Source: Verrucomicrobiota bacterium
Lineage (GTDB): Bacteria; Verrucomicrobiota; Verrucomicrobiia; Opitutales; Opitutaceae
Assembly: GCA_023416735.1 (NCBI GenBank)
Contig: JAEZGX010000021.1
Span: 1 to 47,794, forward strand
Direction of reading: 5' to 3'
DNA: 47,794 bases
Both the position numbers and the translations under genes were made by a program. Of this stretch, positions 40,334 through 47,794 are shown piece by piece. Each line of letters begins with the position of its first letter. The stretch's first letter is position 1. The notes below the pieces were generated by a model. That model was not told the DNA's origin. It did no database searches and saw nothing but the letters and a program-made list of their open reading frames with translations.

Positions 40334-40552
40334 TCAGGTGCCCGTGATCTTCCAGCGCACGTAAATATCCTCGACCTTCGCGCGCGCCCACGGCGTTTTC
40401 CGCAAAAACGTCAGGCTCGATTTGATACTCGGATCAAACTGAAAGCACCGGACGGGCACCCGCCTCGCGAGTTCCTCCCAGCCAAATTGCGCCACCAACT
40501 CGTTCAACAATTTCTCGAGCGTGACGCCGTGCAGTGGATCGGAAGAAGCCAT
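40334..40552 (-). CDS. VF530-type small DNA-binding protein (DUF2132)
   Basis: This 72-residue protein begins MASSDPLHGVTLEKLLNELV and continues QFGWEELARRVPVRCFQFDP, SIKSSLTFLRKTPWARAKVE, with a C-terminal YVRW. This is the highly conserved VF530/DUF2132 signature (DPLHG-x-TLE, FGW-x-EL, N/D-P-S-I-K-S-S-L-x-FLRKTPWAR-x-KVE). A structure for a relative is described as DNA-binding. Full length. It lies on the same strand, upstream of EngB by about 100 bases. Confidence 0.93.
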   Translation of the reverse strand: MASSDPLHGVTLEKLLNELVAQFGWEELARRVPVRCFQFDPSIKSSLTFLRKTPWARAKVEDIYVRWKITGT

Positions 40553-40617
40553 TCGCGCAAAGCAGACAAGGAAGGGGGAGAAACGCCAGCCCGCGCCGCC
40601 ACGATGCCTGCCCCCAA

Positions 40618-40649
40618 TAAAAAGCGGCAGATGCATCCGCATCCGCCGC
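40618..40649 (-). terminator. intrinsic terminator of the PEP-CTERM propeller gene
   Basis: On the minus strand an 11-base stem (GCGGCGGATGC / GCATCTGCCGC, one mismatch) with a 4-base loop is followed by TTTTT. It lies 26 bases after the stop of the gene ending at 40675. Confidence 0.85.
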
Positions 40650-40674
40650 CATCTCGCGCTTGTTCAGTGCCGAG

Positions 40675-41925
40675 TCAGCCCGCCACTTTCGTATCCGGTT
40701 GCATGCTACGCGAGCGTCGCTGCCACCACACAAACGCGATCAACCCAAGCGCCGCCATCGCGCCCGTGACCACCGGCTCCGGCACCGGTTGGAAGCGCAG
40801 CACTTCACCCTGGCCGGGAATCACCCCGCGATTCGCCACGTAGAGAATCCCGTCGTCATCAAACGCGAGCGCCGTTGGCGCAATCAGACCATCCGTCATC
40901 AGCAGTTCCTTGAAACCGGTGTTCGGATTGAGCCGCCACAATCCTCCCGTCGGATCGCCCGAGAGCAGCCCGTTGTGCGCAAACTCAAGAACGTAAAGCC
41001 AGCCATCCGCGCCATACGCGAGATCGATCACGTTGGTGAAGCCATCGCCAATGAGGGAGAGCCCGGCGTCGTCCACGCGAAACACCCCCGCACCTCCCAC
41101 CGGAAACGGAAAGCCCGTCAGCTGACTCACGAAAATATCTCCGACATCACTGAGCGCGAGCGAGGTCGGCACCGCATCAATCCCGGGCGGCAGATTCAAC
41201 AAGGTGCTCACCACGTCGATCGTGCCGTCGAAGCCCACGTTCAAAATCGCGTTCGCCCCGGCATCCGCGACGAGCACACCACCGTCGTGCACGCTCAATT
41301 TGAACGGATTCGAATCGACGGGTCCGCCCGCCGGATTGTTCGCCCCTTCGTAACCGGCCACATCCGCCACGCTCTCCGGTGTCGTTCCGCCCGCAGGCAG
41401 GCGCATCAAATGGCCGAGCTGGTTCAACTCCGATCCGACACGTGCCGCCGGATCTGCACCCAGCCCGATCGTATAATAAAGATTTCCGCTCCCATCGAAG
41501 CCGACGTCATGCACGCCCGTGACTTCTCCGCTGCCGGCATTGTAAAGCATCGGCAGACCTGAAAGCACCTCACTCCGAGAACCCGGCTCCCACCGCGTGA
41601 TCGCACCCGTCTCACCATAATACAGCGGCGCACCGCGCACGGTGATGAAAGGCGTATCCGCGCCCGGCACTCCCACTTGACCGGCCTCCGCTATATACAA
41701 TGCACCATCGGCGCCGAAGGTCATGCCACGCGGATTATGAAGTCCGCTCACCACCACGCGGGGCGCAAACTCCGCGCCCGTCGCCGTTCCCACGGCTATC
41801 GCGCAACAAGCGATTCCGAGTCCCGGCCATCGGACGGCTCGCAACGAGGAAAGAAAACTCGGCACCAGTGTAACAACAGCGTGAATACCACGCGCGGCCT
41901 CTGAAGGAAGAGAATGCATGTTCAT
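40675..41925 (-). CDS. PEP-CTERM beta-propeller protein, ScyD/ScyE-like
   Basis: This 416-residue exported protein starts at MNMHSLPSEAARG, with a signal peptide at about residues 36-52 (GLGIACCAIAVGTATGA). The body is a repeated NHL/ScyD-like propeller: ADGALYIAEAGQVGVPGAD, HDVGFDGSGNLYYTIG, GADGWLYVLEFAHNG and FDDDGILYVANRGVIPGQGE. The sorting signal at the C-terminus is VPEPVVTGAMAALGLIAFV followed by WWQRRSRSM. ScyD/ScyE-family proteins are beta-propellers linked to scytonemin genes in cyanobacteria, but no such pathway is seen here. An intrinsic terminator follows the stop. Confidence 0.85.
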   Translation of the reverse strand: MNMHSLPSEAARGIHAVVTLVPSFLSSLRAVRWPGLGIACCAIAVGTATGAEFAPRVVVSGLHNPRGMTFGADGALYIAEAGQVGVPGADTPFITVRGAPLYYGETGAITRWEPGSRSEVLSGLPMLYNAGSGEVTGVHDVGFDGSGNLYYTIGLGADPAARVGSELNQLGHLMRLPAGGTTPESVADVAGYEGANNPAGGPVDSNPFKLSVHDGGVLVADAGANAILNVGFDGTIDVVSTLLNLPPGIDAVPTSLALSDVGDIFVSQLTGFPFPVGGAGVFRVDDAGLSLIGDGFTNVIDLAYGADGWLYVLEFAHNGLLSGDPTGGLWRLNPNTGFKELLMTDGLIAPTALAFDDDGILYVANRGVIPGQGEVLRFQPVPEPVVTGAMAALGLIAFVWWQRRSRSMQPDTKVAG

Positions 41926-42168
41926 GGGTTCGGGATTTGCAGGCCCGAGCTTCTGCACGCGACGCGCAGAACTTCGGGCCCAAGGGGTGACAAAGTCGAA
42001 TCCACGAAAACACCTCGCAGTGTTTCCGCGTGCTCGAAAGGTGAGCTAAGCGGCCCCTTCAGCTACGCGGAGCCCGCTCCGAGCGTCGATCTCTGCCTCG
42101 CCGCAAACGTCCGAAAGAGGCGTCCAACTTCCCCTGATACACGCCGCTTCTCGCCCCCGCTCCCCGTC

Positions 42169-42432
42169 CTAGAAATCAAACCACCGGCTCTCGCCCACCC
42201 CTTCGATCGCCGGAATTGCCGCCACGCCCGCCAAGATCGCAGCCAAAATCGCAAATCCCAAGGTCAACCATTGCACCCAGTTCGGCCGCGACCGCGTCCG
42301 CGCCATCCGGCGCATGAGTTCGCTTTGGATCGCGCTGCGCGTCGCCTCGTCGTGATCGCGCGCGGCAAGTTCCTTCGCGAGATCGTCTTCGGACATAAGG
42401 CGCAGCTGGGAAAAAGAGGGTGACGTGTTCAC
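42169..42432 (-). CDS. small single-helix membrane protein
   Basis: This protein has a hydrophilic N-terminus (MSEDDLAKELAARDHDEATR, SAIQSELMRRMARTRSR) and one C-terminal hydrophobic helix (WVQWLTLGFAILAAILAGVA). A GTG at 42432 gives 87 residues and has a possible AGGA upstream; an ATG at 42396 gives 75. I do not recognise the family. It sits near the start of another unknown gene on the same strand. Function unknown. Confidence 0.55.
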   Translation of the reverse strand: MNTSPSFSQLRLMSEDDLAKELAARDHDEATRSAIQSELMRRMARTRSRPNWVQWLTLGFAILAAILAGVAAIPAIEGVGESRWFDF

Positions 42433-42527
42433 GAGTGAAGAGCGTTCCTGCGATGACACAGCCGTTAGCGCTTGGTTCGCCCTTTCGGCCACTCCTCCAC
42501 GGAAAAGCCGTTGCTCCCGCCGGTGGC

Positions 42528-42980
42528 TCACTCCGTGCCGCTCAGACGCGCTGCGATCGCATCCATGTCCGCTCGAAGCTCGTCCTGCACCTCCTCCGCC
42601 CCGACGCCGTGCACCGCGTAAAGTTTGTTTCCCACGCCGTGCAGCAGGTAAACGCGGTTCACGCAGCGAACCGCGCCCAGCACGATTACACGGTGAACGC
42701 GCGCGAGTTCGCGCCACGCTCCCGTTTTGCGCCGCACGCGAGCCGCGGGGGCTTTTTCTCGCCGCGCCCGCGAAGGCCCGCGCTTCGTTTTCGCTCCCAG
42801 CAGCAGCGACACGGGCAACCGCGCATACGATCCCGGCAACACGATCCCCACGGCGATCGCGCGTTGCGCCGATTCGAAGGTCACGATTTCCGACGCCGGC
42901 GATCCCAGTCGCTCATCGAACTCGTTCGCGATCCGTCGCACGGTCCCGCCCCACGTGAAATCAATCGACCGGTCGCTCAT
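42528..42980 (-). CDS. hypothetical protein
   Basis: This 150-residue protein begins MSDRSIDFTWGGTVRRIANE and has two short motif-like blocks, IVTFESAQRAIAVGIVLPG and VLGAVRCVNRVYLLHGVGNK. The centre is Arg-rich. There is no clear signal or membrane helix. I do not recognise it. About 95 bases separate it from the small membrane protein gene downstream on the same strand, and about 340 from the large membrane protein gene upstream, which is divergent. Confidence 0.45.
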   Translation of the reverse strand: MSDRSIDFTWGGTVRRIANEFDERLGSPASEIVTFESAQRAIAVGIVLPGSYARLPVSLLLGAKTKRGPSRARREKAPAARVRRKTGAWRELARVHRVIVLGAVRCVNRVYLLHGVGNKLYAVHGVGAEEVQDELRADMDAIAARLSGTE

Positions 42981-43316
42981 CAGCGAACATGTCCGCTCCG
43001 CCACCCCGAATCTCCATCAGTAAGACTACGTAAATTTACGCTCCCTCGCATCGCGACTCGCTGGCATCTATCGAACTTTCTTCGATGCCGCGGCCGTGAT
43101 GTCTCCGGATAGCTGATACACGCGGAAATATCCTATTATTTGCAACCCCTCCTCCTCCAGGTCTCGCTTTCGCCCGCCCGCGCCCCCTCTCGATTTCTCC
43201 GCGTCGCCGCTGCTTCGCATCGCGGTCTCTCACCCCCGCTCCGGTCTTAGCTTTATCCGCCGCTGCTCACCTCCGCAGCTTTCCTCATCGCGTCGGCAGC
43301 TCCCCTCGCTCCGACC
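42981..43316. other. divergent intergenic region
   Basis: About 336 bases with no gene. Presumably it holds the promoters of the divergent hypothetical gene and the large membrane protein gene. No palindrome or repeat was recognised. Confidence 0.4.
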
Positions 43317-46300
43317 ATGTCAGACGACAAACCTCACGCCGCGAGCGCGTTCCTCAGCAACCCGAACGCATGGCTGGCCTTCCTCACCGTCGCCGGCGGC
43401 CTGTGGCTCGTGTCCCAAAAACTGACCAGTCACCGTCCCGTAATCCAGGGCGGCGACTGGCCCGTTTCGATCGGCGACCAGAAACTTACGACGCGCCTCT
43501 GGGAAGACCCTTTCGCAAATCAGCGTCGCGATCACAAAGACGAGGAGGTCACGACCGGGCTCGCGTCGCTATGCCAACAGGCGGAAGCCCGCGAGTCGGC
43601 GCCAGAGAGTAGCCGCGCGGAGAAGGGTCTCCTCGTGATGCCGGTCATGGTCCCCGGCGGGAATTACAGCGAAGATCGGGAGGTTCGCATTCGCAGTCGC
43701 TACGCCATCGTCTCCGCGTTGGGACGTTCCGGCTACGTGCCGGAAGACGCTGAGCGCATCGGCGTGCTCCGGCTGCCCTGGCTGAACCAGCACGACCTCA
43801 GCCGAGCCCAACAACGCGATCGCGCAAACCAAACGTCGATTTCACGCCTCCGGAACGACCACGGCCGCTATCCTCCGCGTCTCCTTGGCATCAACGCCGC
43901 CAAGCCTCCGCTGTCGATGGACGTGCGCTTCGAATGGTATCGCCGGAAAGTATTCTCGACGACCGATTCCCCGACCGAACGTCACTCGCACGTCCTCGTC
44001 CTCTGGCTCGATGACACGTTCTTCGATGATGCGCCCTTGCTGCGGCTCGCGTTGCTCCTTGAGCCATTCGTGTTCGCGTCCGGTTCGAACGAGGTCGTTC
44101 CCCGTCGCAGCTTCGCAGTGATCGGCCCCCGCCGCTCCTCGACGCTGCGCTACATGCTGCCGAAGTGGGAACAAGACGAACAGAGTTCCGCGCCCGACCG
44201 CACCTCCACGCTCGATCGTCTCACGCGCGGCGTTCTCAAGCACGTCGATCTCTATTGCGCCACGCCGAGCGCGATGGACGAGGTGCTCATCAGCACACGG
44301 ATCGATCCCTACCAACCTCCGCGCGCGGCCGTCATCGAGAAGCTGAAGACTCATGCCGGGTTCAAATCGGTCCGCAACTTCTGCGCCACGGACGCCCAAC
44401 TCGCGCACGAGCTGTTTGACGAGCTCGAGCTTCGCAACGCCGGCTTGGTCAAAGGAAGAAATCACATCGTGTTGATTTCGGAGTGGGACAGTTTTTTCGC
44501 GCGTATGCTGTCACTGACCTACGGCGCGGAACTCGCGATCCGGCAGAATGCGGCGAGCACAAACAGACCCCTTACTCGCGCCGAATACATCAAGCCCTTC
44601 AGTTCGCGCACCCCGGATCCCCCTCAGATCCCCAAAAACTTTCATTCGTTCGTTTACTTGCGAGGCCTCGACGGTCAGACGGCTGCCTCAACGCCCTCGA
44701 AAGAAAACGCCGGCGCCGACCCGAGCGCGACTTCGCGTTTCACCGGGAAGCGACCCGCCGACCCGAAAGAATGGGAACCCGACGTCAATCGCGCCGAAGG
44801 CCACGCGCAGTTCGACTATCTCGGGCGCATCGGCGATCGCCTCGCTGTCCTGCAGCGATCGTTGCAACGCGAAGAGGGCGCCAAGATCGCCGCCATCGGC
44901 ATCGTTGGTAGTGATGTTTATGATACGCTCCTGATCCTGCAGGCGCTCCGGGAGAGATTTTCCAGCGCACTGTTCTTCACCAGCGATCTCGACGTTAGAG
45001 TCTTGAGTCCCCGCGAACGGGACTGGGCGCGCAATCTGATCGTCGTCAGTTCCTACGGCCTCTCGCTTCACCCCTTTCTGCAGAAAGACGTTGCTCCGTT
45101 TCGCGACAGCACGCAAACGGCACAATTCGCCGCAACCCTCGCGGCCCTCGGCCACCGCGCCCTTCAAAACGTCGAGACGATCCCGCCGCGACGATTCGAA
45201 ATCGGAAACCACCAGGCGGTCGATCTAAGCGTCACGGAAAATCGGCATCTCAGTTATCCCAACCTCGATCCGTCAGGCGGCGAGTTCGGGCTCCATCCGC
45301 CTACCGAGGTCGATATCCACCGCGATCGAAGAGATCATCGATCAACTCGGTTGAGAGGCGCCGCGATCTCGGCGGCATTCCTGCTGGTGATCGCCACGCT
45401 GCTATGGAAACCGCTGCGGCGCGTCACATGGCAGCTTTGGGCCTATCCGGCCGAAACGCTCCGCTACACCGAAGAAGACGTGGGCGGTCCGGAAGGCGCT
45501 TTCGCATTGGTCCGGCGTCTGCATCGCAAAGCGCCCACGGACGATCGCGCCAAAGCGCTTTCGCACCTCCCTGCGTTCGGCCCCCTGCGTCGGCAGATCT
45601 TCGGGCTGAATCTGAAACTCGCCCGGACCAAACGTAAGCTCGACCGAGAGCCCGAAGCTTCCAAGGCAAAAAAATCTCTCCTCGCGACCGAGCGTTCTCT
45701 CCTGTGGCAGCGCGATCATCGGATGACCGAATTACAGGACGAACTGCTCGACCGACTGAATCGCACTATTTCCGGCGAGCCCGCGATTGCCGCGGGTAAC
45801 GGCGTTAAACCACGAAGCCCTTGGAATCGTCTGCAATCCTTGCCAAGTCCGCGCCGCGCAATGCGCAGATGGAGCGAGCGCCGGACGCTCGACGATTTCC
45901 TCCGCACCACCCAGCTCATCCCGTCCGCTTCCCGGCGAAGTCATCCGGCCGACGGGCCTGCGCTCGAGGCCGCCGAGGAAGCCCGCAACGCCTCGTCGCA
46001 CCTGTTTCATCTGCGCATGTATCGCACCGTCCTCTGGTGGCTGAGCGTCGGGGCCTTCTTCGTCCTCGCGGTCCTGCTCTGGCATTGGATTTGGCAGGAC
46101 ACCTTCGAATTCCCACAGGGAGAACCTTTCAGCTTGTCCAGTGGCATCAGCTCCTGGCCAGCGACCGTGGTCCGTGCACTGGTCGCCGCATTGTCGGTCG
46201 TGTTCTTGATCGAGATCGTTTTTCGACTCAGCGAAACGTTTCATGTGCTGACGCGCGCTTTCCGGCTCTCGCGTCCCGACATAGCCGCGCCCGCGCCGCC

Positions 46301-47108
46301 AAGCCGCGTGAGCGCGCAGCAAATCTGGTTCGATCAAGCCAAGCCCGCCCCTCTCCTGCTGGCAGCGATCGGCGTGATTACCGCCACGCTCGCTTATCGA
46401 TATCTGCTCCGGGCGATCCGAGACGCTTCCGGCGAATTCACGTTTCGACCCTATCGCGGCGAGGTCATCACCCAAGTCGATTTCACGATCTTGATGGTCT
46501 CGGTCTACGGTTTCATCGCGGTTGCGTTCGCCACGGTGGCCACGGCGTGGTTGTGCCGGCGTTTCATCGATCGTTTGAGCGCAAGCACCACTTTCTATCC
46601 TGAAGCGACGCGCGCACATTTCTCGCGGCAGATGGGCCGGCTCGAAGATGAGTATCTCGACGAGTGGATCGACCTGCAGTTGATCGCCGACCTCACCGAA
46701 AAACTGGGCCGGTTGGTTTATTATCCTGCGATACTGATCGTCCTGATGACGCTGGCGCGAAACACCTGGTGGGACGCCTGGACGTGGCCCACATCGCTCG
46801 TCGTTATCTTCGGGCTGAATTTCCTCCTCGCCTTGACCAGCGTCGTGATTCTCCAGCACTCCGCCAAAGAGGCGAAACGCCGCGCCGAACAAAGCCTCGC
46901 AGCCAAGGTGCGGAGAATCCAGGCGCAGATTGCCCCCACCTCCGCGCAACACAGCGCCGCCCGCGCGGAAGAACTGCTCAAGGAAATCCGCCAACTCGAT
47001 CGCGGCGCCTTCGTTCCGTTCTGGGAGAATCCCGTCGTCGGCGCATTATTCCTTTCGTCCGGCGGCACGACATTGATTCAGGGCCTCGTCTGGTTCCTCG
47101 GCCGCTAG
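43317..47108 (+). CDS. large multi-helix membrane protein of unknown function
   Basis: This 1263-residue protein has one N-terminal helix (about 19-33) and then a soluble domain of about 640 residues. Within it, residues about 527-570 read AAIGIVGSDVYDTLLILQAL and FFTSDLDVRVLSPRERDWAR, like a Rossmann-type ligand-binding element. A second helix is near 681-700, then a basic linker with heptad-like stretches. Six more helices lie between about 905 and 1180 (MYRTVLWWLSVGAFFVLAVL, ATVVRALVAALSVVFLIEIV, LLLAAIGVITATLAYRYLL, and others). A coiled segment near 1182-1235 (AEQSLAAKVRRIQAQIA) precedes a last hydrophobic stretch. No kinase, ATPase or protease motif was recognised. The large soluble domain flanked by helices suggests a sensor or signalling protein. 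Confidence 0.75.
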   Translation: MSDDKPHAASAFLSNPNAWLAFLTVAGGLWLVSQKLTSHRPVIQGGDWPVSIGDQKLTTRLWEDPFANQRRDHKDEEVTTGLASLCQQAEARESAPESSRAEKGLLVMPVMVPGGNYSEDREVRIRSRYAIVSALGRSGYVPEDAERIGVLRLPWLNQHDLSRAQQRDRANQTSISRLRNDHGRYPPRLLGINAAKPPLSMDVRFEWYRRKVFSTTDSPTERHSHVLVLWLDDTFFDDAPLLRLALLLEPFVFASGSNEVVPRRSFAVIGPRRSSTLRYMLPKWEQDEQSSAPDRTSTLDRLTRGVLKHVDLYCATPSAMDEVLISTRIDPYQPPRAAVIEKLKTHAGFKSVRNFCATDAQLAHELFDELELRNAGLVKGRNHIVLISEWDSFFARMLSLTYGAELAIRQNAASTNRPLTRAEYIKPFSSRTPDPPQIPKNFHSFVYLRGLDGQTAASTPSKENAGADPSATSRFTGKRPADPKEWEPDVNRAEGHAQFDYLGRIGDRLAVLQRSLQREEGAKIAAIGIVGSDVYDTLLILQALRERFSSALFFTSDLDVRVLSPRERDWARNLIVVSSYGLSLHPFLQKDVAPFRDSTQTAQFAATLAALGHRALQNVETIPPRRFEIGNHQAVDLSVTENRHLSYPNLDPSGGEFGLHPPTEVDIHRDRRDHRSTRLRGAAISAAFLLVIATLLWKPLRRVTWQLWAYPAETLRYTEEDVGGPEGAFALVRRLHRKAPTDDRAKALSHLPAFGPLRRQIFGLNLKLARTKRKLDREPEASKAKKSLLATERSLLWQRDHRMTELQDELLDRLNRTISGEPAIAAGNGVKPRSPWNRLQSLPSPRRAMRRWSERRTLDDFLRTTQLIPSASRRSHPADGPALEAAEEARNASSHLFHLRMYRTVLWWLSVGAFFVLAVLLWHWIWQDTFEFPQGEPFSLSSGISSWPATVVRALVAALSVVFLIEIVFRLSETFHVLTRAFRLSRPDIAAPAPPSRVSAQQIWFDQAKPAPLLLAAIGVITATLAYRYLLRAIRDASGEFTFRPYRGEVITQVDFTILMVSVYGFIAVAFATVATAWLCRRFIDRLSASTTFYPEATRAHFSRQMGRLEDEYLDEWIDLQLIADLTEKLGRLVYYPAILIVLMTLARNTWWDAWTWPTSLVVIFGLNFLLALTSVVILQHSAKEAKRRAEQSLAAKVRRIQAQIAPTSAQHSAARAEELLKEIRQLDRGAFVPFWENPVVGALFLSSGGTTLIQGLVWFLGR

Positions 47109-47110
47109 GC

Positions 47111-47136
47111 AAAAAAGCCGGCCTCACGAGCCGGCT
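47111..47136 (-). terminator. intrinsic terminator of the downstream minus-strand gene
   Basis: AGCCGGC and GCCGGCT form a 7-base stem around a 7-base loop. On the minus strand it is followed by a run of six T. It sits 3 bases after the stop of the large membrane protein, so it may also serve that gene from the other side. Confidence 0.8.
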
Positions 47137-47177
47137 CGGAAAACAGAAAACGGATCTTCGAAACGTCGCGCCTTTAC

Positions 47178-47624
47178 TCAAGCCGTCGGCAGCACCGGTG
47201 CCGCGGGCGCGGCATTCGCGAGCTGATTCGAATACCCGGAGATCTTCACCCAATAGATAATCCAGCAAACAAGCCCGCCCACGCTCGCGAGCATTCCCAG
47301 CAGTGGAATGATGCTGCACGCGATGAGGATCGCCATCACGAGCCCGATCGTCTTTCCGCCATCTCCAAAATCGATTCCTCGGGTCTGCCCTTCAGCCACC
47401 AGCGATTTGGCAATGTTCAGCACCACGAAGAAATTCCACACGAGGCCCACGAACGGAATGATGTTCAGCCACACGAGGCCCGGCGCCATCGCACGATTTT
47501 GCGGCGAGACCCGGCTGAGACATTTCTGCAGGGTGAGAAGATAAAAAACCGCGATCGCGAGACCAATAAGACCGCCGACGAGCATACCGATCAACATGCC
47601 GGCGTTGAGTGCATCTGTTTCCAT
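47178..47624 (-). CDS. small four-helix membrane protein
   Basis: This 148-residue protein begins METDALNAGMLIGMLVGGLI and has about four hydrophobic segments, including GLVWLNIIPFVGLVWNFFVV, LVMAILIACSIIPLLGMLAS and GLVCWIIYWVKISGY. A loop with SRVSPQNRAMAPG and the INIIPF/WNFF motif resembles small integral membrane proteins of unknown function with a DUF4234-like layout. The C-terminus is Ala/Pro-rich. It is convergent with the large membrane protein and ends before a strong terminator. No role is assigned. Confidence 0.75.
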   Translation of the reverse strand: METDALNAGMLIGMLVGGLIGLAIAVFYLLTLQKCLSRVSPQNRAMAPGLVWLNIIPFVGLVWNFFVVLNIAKSLVAEGQTRGIDFGDGGKTIGLVMAILIACSIIPLLGMLASVGGLVCWIIYWVKISGYSNQLANAAPAAPVLPTA

Positions 47625-47794
47625 AGGGGAGTTGTGGGGTTGAGTCCGACGCGCTAACCGCAGCGACATCGCGACTCCCGCACCTCACCATCCCGCGGAT
47701 CCGCCCTCAAGACCGATTTCGCCCACGCGCCCCAAAGCCGAATCGAGGCAACAGGACCTCCTCAGCATCGCCCCCTAAATACGAGAGCCGCCCC
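47625..47794. other. upstream region of the last gene, window end
   Basis: 170 bases with no gene supported. The leader just before the last gene (CAACCCCACAACTCCCCT on the minus strand) resembles the leader of the lipase gene at 32256. Confidence 0.4.

Noticed and set aside
1..47794. CRISPR arrays, tRNA or rRNA genes, and transposase genes
   Set aside because: I saw no regularly spaced repeats, no tRNA-like or rRNA-like sequence, and no DDE or Y1 transposase among the translations.

Overview
The window looks like chromosomal DNA of a GC-rich Verrucomicrobiota bacterium, most likely an Opitutaceae member. The evidence is six intact PEP-CTERM proteins ending in an Arg-rich tail, a 1.3k-residue TonB-dependent receptor with the acidic 'LSPFVV' N-terminal motif, secreted glycoside hydrolases, a LytS/LytTR pair and an ADOP-type permease. 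This placement rests on family recognition, not on a search. I saw no rRNA, tRNA, CRISPR array or intact transposase gene.

Layout. Positions 1-2000 hold a membrane protein cut by the window edge, one intact ParE-type toxin-antitoxin pair, and a decayed module with a frameshifted antitoxin, a second antitoxin and a truncated toxin. Positions 2100-7900 form a PEP-CTERM island with four intact genes, two orphan C-terminal fragments, a truncated esterase and four copies of an 85-bp palindromic element at broken gene ends. From 7986 to 14050 come a LytS/LytTR pair, an MmyB-type regulator divergent from a four-helix membrane protein, an MBL-fold protein and a lipoprotein operon (CsgG, DUF4810, DUF799). 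From 14.8 to 22.2 kb are a methyltransferase, methylglyoxal synthase, a K+ channel with an in-frame TGA beside its selectivity filter, an SDR/AraC divergent pair, another PEP-CTERM protein, a SnoaL-like protein and a lipase-like hydrolase.

The second half has the TonB-dependent receptor (22.5-26.4 kb), a divergent MocR regulator/DUF2917 pair, a GH43-like enzyme, a membrane-anchored class 3 lipase, manganese catalase, a methyltransferase, a frameshifted ADOP permease, a GH-A clan hydrolase, EngB, a VF530-type protein, a PEP-CTERM beta-propeller, two small unknown proteins, a 1263-residue membrane protein of unknown function and a small four-helix membrane protein.

Functional themes are extracellular polysaccharide use (receptor, two glycoside hydrolases, formerly an esterase) and export or anchoring of PEP-CTERM proteins. 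No exosortase gene is in the window, so it must lie elsewhere. The most unusual signals are the palindromic element and the tandem duplication in the PEP-CTERM island, the channel nonsense codon, a four-copy intergenic repeat, and the large uncharacterised membrane protein at 43.3-47.1 kb.
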